Assembly (NCBI GenBank): GCA_011090425.1
Contig: PHGD01000059.1
Span: forward strand, 1 to 47,703
Direction: 5' to 3'
Length of the DNA: 47,703 nucleotides
From: Nitrospira sp. LK70
Lineage (GTDB): Bacteria > Nitrospirota > Nitrospiria > Nitrospirales > Nitrospiraceae
Part shown: positions 1 through 7,330 of the stretch, one piece after another
Position numbering within the stretch: the stretch's first letter is position 1
Layout: every line of letters begins with the position of its first letter
Position numbers and translations under genes: made by a program
The notes under the pieces: generated by a model
Database searches by the model: none
The model's input: the letters and a program-made list of their open reading frames with translations, nothing else
What the model was told of the DNA's origin: nothing

Positions 1-76
1 CGCGCAGCACCCGAAGCACGGCATCCATCTTTTTGTGCGAGGAGAAGCGGCCTCGTTCCGCCTTCGATTTCGCCAT
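1..76 (-). CDS. IS3-type transposase OrfA, N-terminal part (runs off window)
   Basis: Twenty-five codons are visible on the minus strand. The peptide starts MAKSKAERGRFSSHKKMDAV and continues LRVLR, which resembles the opening of helix-turn-helix transposase subunits (IS3-type OrfA) that bind the terminal repeats of an insertion sequence. A GGAGGT ribosome-binding sequence lies five bases before this ATG, which decides the start over an in-frame ATG four codons upstream. The rest of the gene lies beyond the left edge, so it cannot be said whether the element is intact. The call rests on a short stretch and could also fit an unrelated small HTH protein. Confidence 0.55.
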   Translation of the reverse strand, partial: MAKSKAERGRFSSHKKMDAVLRVLR

Positions 77-146
77 GAACACCTCCATCAATGAGGGGCA
101 GTATGCCCCAAATGTGTGTCCAAGGAAATCGTGGGGCGGAGGAGTA

Positions 147-164
147 GGGTGACCTTGCCCCTCA
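147..164 (-). repeat. possible terminal inverted repeat of the IS element
   Basis: Upstream of the transposase start, read on the minus strand, the sequence begins TGAGGGGCAAGGTCACCC. It opens with the TG dinucleotide usual for IS3-family ends and sits about 90 bases before the transposase ATG, a plausible distance. The matching right end lies outside the window, so this remains a guess. Confidence 0.25.
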
Positions 165-248
165 AACTGCTTGCCGATCTGCACATGATGAGCGCGATGG
201 GGTACCACGAAGCCTCCAGCGCCCCAGAGGTCCAAGAGTCAGCGGGTA

Positions 249-680
249 TCAGGCCAAGTCCGGAAGGAGGGTGAACCCTTCGCGCTGTGCGGCAGCACGA
301 AGTCTCTGATCCAGACAGACGAATTCATGCTCGGCTGGGTGTCCGTCCGCCCAGACAAGAGCGGCTGCCAACTGCAAGGAGTCTGCGGCCCTTAAAGGAT
401 GGAGGAGCAGAACCCTTCCTGCCTGCTCTCGGACCTTGTTGCTCGGTTCGATCTCCGTCCATTCGGCCAGCAACTGAACGGCAAACCGTCGCGCATGCTC
501 TTCCTCGGTTTGCGAGAAAATGCCCTCGCGGCGTAGCCGCGCAAAAGTTGAATAGCATTCAACGAGGGCCGTCCACCAAACGACGAGCGACCTATCCTCC
601 TCTGCCAGCCTCTTCAGGCGTGCGGTTCGAGGCTCGTTCAGGCAGAGCGGAACGATCACTGAAGAGTCCCAGAACCTCAT
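249..680 (-). CDS. vapC: PIN-domain ribonuclease toxin (VapC-like)
   Basis: This 143-residue protein is the size of a single PIN domain. It shows the acidic residues expected of the Mg-dependent nuclease site: Asp5 in FWDSS, a Glu near residue 41 in ALVECYS, Asp99 in AADSLQLAAAL and Asp123 in CLDQRL. VapC-type toxins cleave RNA, often tRNA, when freed from their antitoxin. Its ATG overlaps the stop of the antitoxin gene by four bases (ATGA), so the two are translationally coupled and transcribed together from the promoter upstream of the antitoxin. The target is unknown. The Phd-type partner makes this a hybrid VapC/Phd arrangement, which is common. Confidence 0.85.
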   Translation of the reverse strand: MRFWDSSVIVPLCLNEPRTARLKRLAEEDRSLVVWWTALVECYSTFARLRREGIFSQTEEEHARRFAVQLLAEWTEIEPSNKVREQAGRVLLLHPLRAADSLQLAAALVWADGHPAEHEFVCLDQRLRAAAQREGFTLLPDLA

Positions 681-970
681 CGCCCCTCTGCTCGCTCTTC
701 GAGCAGGGCTTGAAGGGCCAAGCCCTTGGGGTCTTTCGGTCTGGAGAGCTTCCAGAAATCACGAGGCAGTTTGCCGGATCCCAAGCGGACCAGGCCCGCA
801 CGGGCCAGTTCCTGGAGGTGTGAAGGGATGGCGGTCTCCTTGTGCGAGAGAGGGACGATTTTGGCGATGGGCTTGCCCCGCTCCGTGATAATGACCTCCT
901 CGCCGGTCTTCACTTTAGCCAGAAATTCACTCAGCGTGGCTTTGAGCTTCGACACGGAGGCGCTTTTCAT
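677..970 (-). CDS. Phd/YefM-type antitoxin
   Basis: The 97-residue protein has the conserved N-terminal half of the Phd/YefM antitoxin family: a KLKATLSEFLAKVKTGEEV helix region followed by IITERGKPIAKIVP. This fold binds DNA as a dimer and represses its own operon. The C-terminal tail (residues 55-97) differs from the family core and would be the part that wraps the toxin. It is the first gene of the pair and overlaps the PIN toxin by four bases. A strong promoter lies 30 bases upstream, and AT-rich dyads (CATATG, CCATGG) between promoter and start are possible operator sites. Confidence 0.85.
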   Translation of the reverse strand: MKSASVSKLKATLSEFLAKVKTGEEVIITERGKPIAKIVPLSHKETAIPSHLQELARAGLVRLGSGKLPRDFWKLSRPKDPKGLALQALLEERAEGR

Positions 971-999
971 GCGGTCTCCATGGTCATGTGCATATGGCT

Positions 1000-1027
1000 A
1001 TTATAGTCCGGTGCTTGCCTGTGTCAA
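1000..1027 (-). promoter_or_regulatory. sigma70-type promoter of the toxin-antitoxin operon
   Basis: On the minus strand a perfect TTGACA (1027-1022) is followed after 16 bases by a perfect TATAAT (1005-1000), about 30 bases before the antitoxin ATG. Both hexamers match consensus, so a strong promoter held down by autorepression is the natural reading. Confidence 0.75.
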
Positions 1028-1234
1028 TGGTACGTATCCATGCGCCGGCCAGGTCTGAAGCGGTCACCACCCTCCATCGCCTAGGCAGGAAGCCACGGCT
1101 GTCCGGCCTTCGCAGCCGAAGCTGCTTCGGGGAGCAGGCTCAAGCTGCGGATCTCCACTTGTGAAGGTCGCCAGGAAGCAAGGGCGTAACAAGCCGGTAA
1201 TGGACGTGCCTTCGGAAGTGGGTGTGTGCGATAA
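1028..1234. other. intergenic stretch with a short palindromic repeat
   Basis: No gene is recognised here. At 1116-1130 a 15-base near-palindrome (CCGAAGC, one base, GCTTCGG) lies in a stretch whose reverse complement shares motifs (CGCAGC, CCGAAGC, GCGAAGGC) with the inverted repeat at 47279-47314. It may be a diverged copy of the same dispersed repeat. The DNA probably marks the junction where the following glycosyltransferase lost its front part. Confidence 0.3.
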
Positions 1235-1573
1235 ATGACTGATGGCCAAAATGTGGGTTCGGCGACAACAGGTGGACAGCATAGTTATTTGTCCCTGTAC
1301 CACGGCCACCGTAATCTGGTGTGGACTTTTGTGAAAGCCGTGCCGGGTATCTTATTCTGGCTGTTGTTGCCGCTGCACGTAGGGATGAATCTGGCAAGCA
1401 TCCTCTGGTTTGCGTTGAAGGGACGGGGCGGCGTGATCTTGCGAGCCAAGCGCGATGCGCTGCTGAGGTTGCGGAAGATGTGGCGCAAGCGGCAGGCGAT
1501 CCAATCGACCCGCATTGCCACGGTGCGTGAGATTTGGCGGTTGATGGACAAGCATGTCGTTCGGGCAAGGTGA
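1235..1573 (+). pseudogene. C-terminal remnant of a GT2 glycosyltransferase
   Basis: The open frame encodes 112 residues. From about residue 7 it carries the typical tail of membrane-associated GT2 glycosyltransferases (VGSATTGGQHSYLSLYHGHR, then NLVW), a hydrophobic segment near residues 35-60 and a basic end rich in Arg. The catalytic GT-A domain with its DXD motif, some 200 residues, is missing; upstream sequence shows no homologous coding in any frame. The ATG at 1235 is therefore probably not a biological start. It lies directly before an intact GT2 gene, so this may be what is left of a neighbouring glycosyltransferase after a deletion or insertion. Confidence 0.65.
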
Positions 1574-1675
1574 GGCTAGCCCGGATTAGCGCCGATCTCA
1601 ATAATGGTGTTTTAGAAGAACAGGATTCCTCAGATCGGCCCACTGTCTTCCGCAGTTTGTGCGCCAATCGACTGA

Positions 1676-1705
1676 TTGACTTGCGCGGTAGGCTTGGCCT
1701 AAGTT
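1676..1705 (+). promoter_or_regulatory. possible promoter of the polysaccharide operon
   Basis: TTGACT at 1676-1681 is followed after 18 bases by TAAGTT (1700-1705), about 45 bases before the glycosyltransferase start. The -10 element is poor, so this is only a candidate. Confidence 0.3.
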
Positions 1706-1749
1706 TAAGGCTCAGCCAAAGCTTAGCGGGATTTCGCTAGGGAATACGA

Positions 1750-2724
1750 ATGCTGAGCACGACGAGCTCCGACCAACAATTCGCCTCATTACCACGTTGC
1801 GCAGACAATCTTGAGCTATGTTCGACCTTCGATGCAGTATCGCTGATTATCGTGAATTATAACGCAGGCGATCTTCTTGAGGTCTGCGTCTCATCCACCG
1901 CAAATCAGGCGGATGAAGTAATTGTGGTCGATAACGCCTCAAGCGACGACAGTTTGGCGCAACTTGCGGCCGCGTTTCCGGGCGACCGGAGGTTAAAGAT
2001 TGTTCGTAATCGAGAGAATCTTGGGTTTGCAGCGGCTTGCAATATCGGGGCTGAACTCTCCACCGGAAGTTACCTGTTTTTTCTTAACCCCGATTGCGTG
2101 CTGACGCCCAACTCAGTGAAGCAATTGCTCAAGACGCTGGAGCAGTATCCTGATGTAGGAATGGTGGGTGGTTTGTTGGTGAACCCCGATGGGACAGAAC
2201 AGCCTGGGGGGCGGCGGGCCATTCCAACGCCATGGCGGTCTTTTGTTCGAGCATTTGGTTTGTCACGATTTGCAGATCGATGGCCGCGGCTGTTTTTTGA
2301 TTTTCACTTACACAAGCAGCCGTTGCCGACTCACCCCATCGAGGTCGAGGCCATTTCAGGCGCGTGCATGCTGGTCCGCCGCGTTGCGATGCAATCCGTC
2401 GGGCATTGGGACGAGGGTTATTTTTTGCATTGTGAGGATCTGGATTTTTCCATGACCTTGCGAGGCAAGGGCTGGAAAATCATGTTTGTGCCTGACGCCA
2501 GGATCGTTCATGACAAAGGAGGCTGCAGCCGCTCTCGGCCGATATTTATCGAATGGCATAAGCACCATGGGATGATGCGGTTTTATCGTAAGTTTTTCCA
2601 GCATCAGTACCCAGGCCCTGTGATGTGGCTGGTAGCGCTCGGTATCTGGCTGCGATTCGGCTTGGTCGTCTCCTACCTTTCTGCCTTGCGGATGCTTCGT
2701 CGGCTCGGGATTCAGCGTGGATGA
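1750..2724 (+). CDS. GT2-family glycosyltransferase (rhamnosyltransferase-like)
   Basis: This is a 324-residue family 2 glycosyltransferase that would move a nucleotide-activated sugar onto a growing polysaccharide at the inner membrane face. The GT-A nucleotide-binding start is clear (VSLIIVNYNAGDLLEVCVSS near residue 30), with VIVVDNASSDDS, NLGFAAACN and a DXD-like FLNPDC motif near residue 115. HCEDLDFSMTLRGKGWK (near 225) gives the acceptor-site EDxD motif. A hydrophobic segment near the C-terminus (WLVALGIWLRFGLVVSYL) suggests membrane contact. It overlaps the next gene by eight bases, so the two are probably made together. The family is close to dTDP-rhamnosyl transferases, but donor and acceptor cannot be read from the sequence. 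Confidence 0.85.
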   Translation: MLSTTSSDQQFASLPRCADNLELCSTFDAVSLIIVNYNAGDLLEVCVSSTANQADEVIVVDNASSDDSLAQLAAAFPGDRRLKIVRNRENLGFAAACNIGAELSTGSYLFFLNPDCVLTPNSVKQLLKTLEQYPDVGMVGGLLVNPDGTEQPGGRRAIPTPWRSFVRAFGLSRFADRWPRLFFDFHLHKQPLPTHPIEVEAISGACMLVRRVAMQSVGHWDEGYFLHCEDLDFSMTLRGKGWKIMFVPDARIVHDKGGCSRSRPIFIEWHKHHGMMRFYRKFFQHQYPGPVMWLVALGIWLRFGLVVSYLSALRMLRRLGIQRG

Positions 2725-3595
2725 ATGGGTGCATACCGGTTTGCTCGGGGCAAACAGTCTGGTCGGCCGATGCGTGATCCGGCGCCTGAGTAACGATGGA
2801 CGGCACACGGTTGCATTTTCTAGGCGCCTACCTGCCAGCAAAGTTGAAGCGGGCGTGACGTGGCTCGGGCTTCCTCCGTCTCTGCCGACTTGTCCAGAAG
2901 TTTCCTCGATCAAGGATTGGTTGTGCATGGCTCCTATCTGGGTGTTGCCTCAGTATTTTGCGATGATCGAGACCTGCGGTGCCCGCCGAGTGGTGGCGCT
3001 TTCGTCAACCAGCCTGTTCGTCAAGAACGATTCGTCCGATCACGGTGAGAAGCATATTGCCTGCTGTCTGGCCGAGGGAGAGCGGGCCCTGCGTGCCTGG
3101 GCAGAGGCACAGGGGGTGGAGTGGGTCATTTTGCGTCCCACTCTGATCTATGGATGTGGACGAGATAGGAATCTCTCCGAAATTGTCCGCTTTGTACGAC
3201 GATGGGGTTTTTTCCCCCTGATGGGACAGGCAGGGGGCCTGCGTCAGCCTGTGCACGCGGAGGATGTCGCGGCAGCATGTGTGTCGGCACTGACTATGCC
3301 TGCTGCAGCAAACAGGGCGTACAACCTCTCAGGCGGGGAGACGTTGTCTTACCGGGAAATGGTGTGTCGCGTCTTTTCCACGGTCGGCAAATTGCCACAT
3401 CTGGTGACAATACCGCGGTGGTTGTTCCGGTTAGGAGTGACAGTATTGCATCTCTTGCCTCGGTACCGGCATTGGACAGTGGAGATGGCCGAACGTATGA
3501 ACCGCGACCTGGTGTTTGACCATGCCGATGCAGCCAGAGACCTAGGCTTTTCACCAAGGCCCTTTCGGCTTTCGCTTGAGGACTTGCCGACCTGA
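2717..3595 (+). CDS. atypical NAD(P)-binding SDR / NDP-sugar epimerase-like protein
   Basis: The 292-residue protein has an N-terminal Rossmann nucleotide-binding motif (GLLGANSLVGR, residues 8-18), VVALSSTSLF as the third strand and the RPTLIYGCGRDRNLSEIV substrate-loop region typical of extended SDR epimerase/dehydratase relatives. The YxxxK catalytic pair is not seen at its usual place, where EKHIACCLAEGE appears instead, so it may be an atypical SDR. The C-terminal part carries the usual YNLSGGETLSYREMV motif. Its ATG lies inside the end of the glycosyltransferase gene. A role in modifying the same glycan is inferred from that coupling. Confidence 0.8.
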   Translation: MDEWVHTGLLGANSLVGRCVIRRLSNDGRHTVAFSRRLPASKVEAGVTWLGLPPSLPTCPEVSSIKDWLCMAPIWVLPQYFAMIETCGARRVVALSSTSLFVKNDSSDHGEKHIACCLAEGERALRAWAEAQGVEWVILRPTLIYGCGRDRNLSEIVRFVRRWGFFPLMGQAGGLRQPVHAEDVAAACVSALTMPAAANRAYNLSGGETLSYREMVCRVFSTVGKLPHLVTIPRWLFRLGVTVLHLLPRYRHWTVEMAERMNRDLVFDHADAARDLGFSPRPFRLSLEDLPT

Positions 3596-3695
3596 ATATT
3601 CCGTTTGTGGTTGTGATGGAAGTGGTTTCATGGTTTGAGACCAAAGTTTACGGACGACTCCTGCACAATTTTTAATCGGCGGGGCATGTTTTTTC

Positions 3696-3723
3696 TTGCA
3701 ACGGCATACCCGTCGGGTATCAT
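3696..3723 (+). promoter_or_regulatory. putative promoter with embedded inverted repeat
   Basis: TTGCAA (3696-3701) and TATCAT (3718-3723) are separated by 16 bases, 33 bases before the TTG start of the HAD phosphatase gene. The spacer and -10 box contain the dyad ATACCC-GTC-GGGTAT (3706-3720), a possible operator for a repressor. Confidence 0.45.
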
Positions 3724-3755
3724 AGGTTTCGCTGGAGTTAATCTAGGTCAACCCC

Positions 3756-4316
3756 TTGGCATCAGCGGGCAAACCAGTAAAACGAAGTTCTGCAAGCAGG
3801 CGGTTATCCTTCACAGTACTTAAAGGGATCCGCCTGTTTGCGACTGATGTGGACGGCGTCCTGACCGATGCCGGCATGTACTATTCCGAAGCGGGTGATG
3901 AATGGAAGAAATTCAATACCCGCGACGGGATGGGGATCAAACTGCTGCAGAAAGCCGGCCTCATCACGGCAATTGTGACGCAAGAACGAACCAGGTTGGT
4001 CGCTCGCCGAGCGGAAAAGCTTGCCATTCCCGAGCTTCATCAGGGGGCGTTCGACAAGTTGTCCGTGATCCGCGACATGGCGATGCGACATGGCATTTCT
4101 CTCCATCAGGTTGCGTACATCGGTGATGATGTCAACGACATCGAGGCGTTGCAGGCAGTAGGATTCTCAGCAGCCCCTGCCGATGGTCTTTCTCAAGTAT
4201 TGGAAATCGTCGACTATATCTGCCGTCAGAAGGGTGGGGAGGGTGCGGTCAGGGAGCTTGCAGAAATGATTCTGCACTCTCGCAGCGAGACGAAAACCAA
4301 GAAGCAGCGGCGTTGA
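3756..4316 (+). CDS. KdsC-like HAD-superfamily sugar phosphatase
   Basis: The 186-residue protein is a cap-less HAD phosphatase of the KDO-8-phosphate phosphatase type. DVDGVLTDAG gives the nucleophile Asp31 and the acid/base Asp33. Thr75 (TAIVTQE) is motif II, Lys101 motif III, and GDDVND (123-128) motif IV with Mg ligands. Family members act as tetramers and remove phosphate from an eight- or nine-carbon sugar acid in lipopolysaccharide or capsule synthesis. The usual 'SGR' after motif II is TQE here, so the substrate may not be KDO-8-phosphate. The start is TTG; no ATG or GTG precedes the conserved domain. manC follows ten bases later, placing it in the polysaccharide set. Confidence 0.8.
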   Translation: MASAGKPVKRSSASRRLSFTVLKGIRLFATDVDGVLTDAGMYYSEAGDEWKKFNTRDGMGIKLLQKAGLITAIVTQERTRLVARRAEKLAIPELHQGAFDKLSVIRDMAMRHGISLHQVAYIGDDVNDIEALQAVGFSAAPADGLSQVLEIVDYICRQKGGEGAVRELAEMILHSRSETKTKKQRR

Positions 4317-4325
4317 GGTGAGATT

Positions 4326-5804
4326 ATGGCAAAGACGCATTCACTGTATCCGGTGATTATGGCGGGAGGGAGCGGAACCAGATTTTGGCCGTTGAGCCGC
4401 CATCTGTTCCCGAAGCAGCTCTTGAGAATCGGCGGAGAGCATACGTTGATTCAGCAGACCATGCGACGCGTCCTAATCTGCGCGCCGGCCGGTAATGTCC
4501 TGATCTCGACAAATGCGGCGCAAGCCGACCTCATCCGTGTGCAATTGGCCGATTGGAAAGATGATCTCACGAATGGATTCCTCCTTGAACCAGAAGGGCG
4601 TAACACGGCGCCCGCCATAGCATTGGCGGCGCTCGAGGTGTTGAGACGTGATCCTGATGGTCTTATGTTAGTGGTTCCCGCCGACCATGTGGTGACGGGT
4701 CAGCGTGACTTTGAAGCTGCGGTTCAATTGGCCTCGCAACTGGCCGAGGAGGGCTACTTGGTCACGTTTGGGATCAAGCCGGTCAGGCCTGAAACTGGTT
4801 ACGGCTATATCAAACCTAATAGCAAAGCTCCGCTCGGCAAACAGGGCAAGTTGCGAGGGTATCTCGTTCAAAAATTCGTGGAGAAGCCCAACGCCGCGAA
4901 GGCGGCTCAGTACGTGAAGGCAGGTGGCTATTTTTGGAACAGCGGCATGTTTGTCTGGCGTGCCGCAACGATCTTGGAAGAGATCGGCCTTCACCAGCCG
5001 GCGATCGCGGCTGCAATGGGACAGATCAGGAAGCTTAGAATCGACGGTGCGTCGAAGCAGGCGATCGACGAAGTGTACCGTCGAATCCTGTCGGTCTCTA
5101 TCGACACAGGGGTGATGGAACGGTCGTCGAAGGCCGCCGTGGTGCCGGTGACGTTTCGGTGGTCTGATGTCGGGAGTTGGGGCAGCTTGGATGAAGTGGC
5201 GGAGAAGGATAAGGCCGGCAATGTAGTCACCGGACGGGTGATCGACCTTGAGAGCAAACACTCGATTGTCTATGCGGATCGACGTGTCGTCGCGACGATC
5301 GGATTACAAAATATGGTGGTGGTGGACACTCCGGATGCCACGCTGGTCTGTCCGAAATCTCGAGCGCAGGATGTGAAAAAGATCGTCGACATCCTGAGAC
5401 AGCAACAGGCGCCCGAACATTTGGAACACTTGACAGTTCAGCGGCCTTGGGGGTCGTACACCGTGTTGGAAGAGGGGTCGGGATTCAAAGTGAAACGGGT
5501 CACGGTGAACTCCGGAGGTCGACTCTCCCTTCAAATGCATCACCAGCGCAGTGAACATTGGGTGGTGATCAGCGGTACCGCACGTGTGACAAGGGATCAG
5601 GAGGTCTTCGATTTAAAGGTTGGCGAGAGCACGGCCATTCCGGTAAAAACCAAGCATCGATTGGAAAACCCCGGGCAGGAGACGGTGCATATTATCGAGG
5701 TACAGAACGGGCCGTATCTTGGTGAAGACGATATTGTGCGATTCAAGGATGACTACGGAAGGGACGTTAATCGTGAAGCGTTAAACGGGAAACGCGAGAC
5801 GTGA
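4326..5804 (+). CDS. manC: bifunctional mannose-1-phosphate guanylyltransferase / mannose-6-phosphate isomerase
   Basis: The 492-residue enzyme makes GDP-mannose from mannose-1-phosphate and GTP, and interconverts fructose-6-phosphate and mannose-6-phosphate. The nucleotidyltransferase domain opens with GGSGTRFWPLSR (14-25) and FPKQLL, contains FVEKPN and ends near 350. A type II isomerase cupin follows from about 370 (RPWGSYTVLEEGSGFKVKR, then LQMHHQRSEHW with metal-binding His and Glu). The length matches AlgA/ManC/CpsB. The last few residues and the stop lie inside a run of six degenerate seven-base repeats (5764-5805), so the C-terminal tail seems to have been built from repeat DNA. It sits between the HAD phosphatase and manB. 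Confidence 0.93.
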   Translation: MAKTHSLYPVIMAGGSGTRFWPLSRHLFPKQLLRIGGEHTLIQQTMRRVLICAPAGNVLISTNAAQADLIRVQLADWKDDLTNGFLLEPEGRNTAPAIALAALEVLRRDPDGLMLVVPADHVVTGQRDFEAAVQLASQLAEEGYLVTFGIKPVRPETGYGYIKPNSKAPLGKQGKLRGYLVQKFVEKPNAAKAAQYVKAGGYFWNSGMFVWRAATILEEIGLHQPAIAAAMGQIRKLRIDGASKQAIDEVYRRILSVSIDTGVMERSSKAAVVPVTFRWSDVGSWGSLDEVAEKDKAGNVVTGRVIDLESKHSIVYADRRVVATIGLQNMVVVDTPDATLVCPKSRAQDVKKIVDILRQQQAPEHLEHLTVQRPWGSYTVLEEGSGFKVKRVTVNSGGRLSLQMHHQRSEHWVVISGTARVTRDQEVFDLKVGESTAIPVKTKHRLENPGQETVHIIEVQNGPYLGEDDIVRFKDDYGRDVNREALNGKRET

Positions 5805-5805
5805 A
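5764..5805. repeat. degenerate heptanucleotide tandem repeat (six units)
   Basis: Six consecutive seven-base units follow the pattern NCGNNAR (ACGTTAA, TCGTGAA, GCGTTAA, ACGGGAA, ACGCGAG, ACGTGAA). They span the end of manC and include its stop codon. A second array with the same period starts 88 bases further on. Confidence 0.6.
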
Positions 5806-5875
5806 CGCACGCGAGACTGTATTGAGGGTGAGCGCAGTTGTGAATGGATTCATTCGATATTTATCAACAGCAAGG

Positions 5876-5896
5876 ACGTCACCCACCAGGTGACGT
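5876..5896 (+). terminator. hairpin between manC and manB
   Basis: ACGTCACC and GGTGACGT form an eight-base-pair stem with a five-base loop (CACCA). Only TTT follows, so it is a weak terminator or an RNA-processing hairpin rather than a firm stop. Confidence 0.35.
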
Positions 5897-5927
5897 TTAA
5901 CGTCTAACGACTCACGAATAACGAGGC
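5893..5927. repeat. second heptanucleotide array (five units)
   Basis: Five seven-base units beginning ACG follow each other without gaps (ACGTTTA, ACGTCTA, ACGACTC, ACGAATA, ACGAGGC) and end three bases before the manB ATG. They occupy the place where a ribosome-binding site would be; the last unit (ACGAGGC) may supply it. Confidence 0.55.
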
Positions 5928-5929
5928 TC

Positions 5930-7330
5930 ATGGGACTTTTTCGAGAATATGATCTCCGGGGAATTGTCGGTACCGAATTGACCGAGGATCTGGCAGAACG
6001 GTTGGGTCGAGCCTATTCCACGTATGTGAGTGCGCGTGGAGTGAAGATGATCAGCGTGGGGCGGGATGGTCGGCTGAGTTCCCCGACCCTCCACAAAGCG
6101 CTTTTGAAGGGGTTGCTTGCCGGTGGGTTGGATATTATCGACATCGGAGTTTGTCCCACTCCCTTGGTGTACTTCTCATTGTTTACCCTGCCCGTCGGCG
6201 GCGGCATCATGATTACCGGGAGCCACAACGCGGCAGAATATAATGGGTTCAAGATCTGTGTCGGAAAAAGCGCCATCCATGGAGAAGAAATTCAGGAACT
6301 TCGAAGAGTGATGGAAAAAGGTGCATTCGTGTCGGGGAAGGGGCACCTCTCGGAGCATCCGATCATTCCTGACTACCTGGCTTGCATCAAGAAAAGCTTC
6401 TCTCATGTTCAAGCGAACCGGCTGCATGTCGTGATCGATAGCGGGAACGGGGCTGCCTCTCTTGTCGCCAAAGAGGCGCTTGAATTGTTGGGATGTAAAG
6501 TAACGGGGCTCTATTGCGATCTGGACGGACGCTTTCCCAATCACCATCCGGACCCCACGGTCATCGAGAACCTCTCCGACCTCATGCGGGCGGTGAAGGA
6601 GCATGAGGCCGATGTGGGAATCGGGTATGACGGGGATGCGGATCGAATCGGGGCTGTCGACGAGCAGGGCAATGTTCTCTGGGGAGACCGCCTCCTGGTT
6701 CTCTACGCGAGAGATATCCTGACTGTGAAGCCGGGCAGCACCATCATCTCGGAAGTCAAGGCATCGCAGAGTCTCTACGATGACATTGTCAAGCGCGGCG
6801 GACGCGCCATCATGTGGAAGACCGGCCATTCGCTGATGAAGGCGAAAATGAAGGAAGAGGCGGCGGTATTGGCCGGTGAAATGTCCGGACATATGTTTTT
6901 TGCAGATCGGTACTTCGGGTATGACGATGCAGTCTATGCATCGTGCCGGCTCGTAGAAATATTGGCGAAGGCCGGACAGCCGCTTTCCGCTTTAGTGTCG
7001 GATCTGCCCCGGTCGGTCGTCACACCGGAGATACGAGTGGACCTTCCCGATACCGTCAAGTTCGACGTCGTTGATCGGATTCGCCAGAGCTTCATCGAGT
7101 ACTTGAGGACCAAACAGGGCCTCGGGCCGAGGAAGCTAACGCTTCAGAACCTGATCACGATCGACGGAGTTCGTGCGATATTCGATGAAGGGTGGGGGCT
7201 GATCAGGGCTTCCAACACCCAACCAGCCTTAGTACTGAGATTTGAAGCAACCTCTTCTGTACAACTCGACACCATTCGAGCGCTCATAGAAAATGAACTC
7301 GCGTCGGCGAGACGAGCGCTCGGGTGCTAA
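5930..7330 (+). CDS. manB: phosphomannomutase / phosphoglucomutase
   Basis: This 466-residue alpha-D-phosphohexomutase converts mannose-6-phosphate to mannose-1-phosphate, the substrate of ManC, and family members often also act on glucose phosphates. All four domain motifs are visible: the phosphoserine loop ITGSHNAAEYNG with Ser98 (Ala replaces the usual Pro after Asn), the Mg loop DGDAD (234-238), the sugar-recognition loop GEMSGH near 319 and the phosphate-binding RASNTQP near the C-terminus. Length and order match AlgC/ManB. It follows manC and overlaps the DUF3108 gene by seven bases, so it is read in the same operon. ManC and ManB together complete the route from fructose-6-phosphate to GDP-mannose. 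Confidence 0.92.
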   Translation: MGLFREYDLRGIVGTELTEDLAERLGRAYSTYVSARGVKMISVGRDGRLSSPTLHKALLKGLLAGGLDIIDIGVCPTPLVYFSLFTLPVGGGIMITGSHNAAEYNGFKICVGKSAIHGEEIQELRRVMEKGAFVSGKGHLSEHPIIPDYLACIKKSFSHVQANRLHVVIDSGNGAASLVAKEALELLGCKVTGLYCDLDGRFPNHHPDPTVIENLSDLMRAVKEHEADVGIGYDGDADRIGAVDEQGNVLWGDRLLVLYARDILTVKPGSTIISEVKASQSLYDDIVKRGGRAIMWKTGHSLMKAKMKEEAAVLAGEMSGHMFFADRYFGYDDAVYASCRLVEILAKAGQPLSALVSDLPRSVVTPEIRVDLPDTVKFDVVDRIRQSFIEYLRTKQGLGPRKLTLQNLITIDGVRAIFDEGWGLIRASNTQPALVLRFEATSSVQLDTIRALIENELASARRALGC

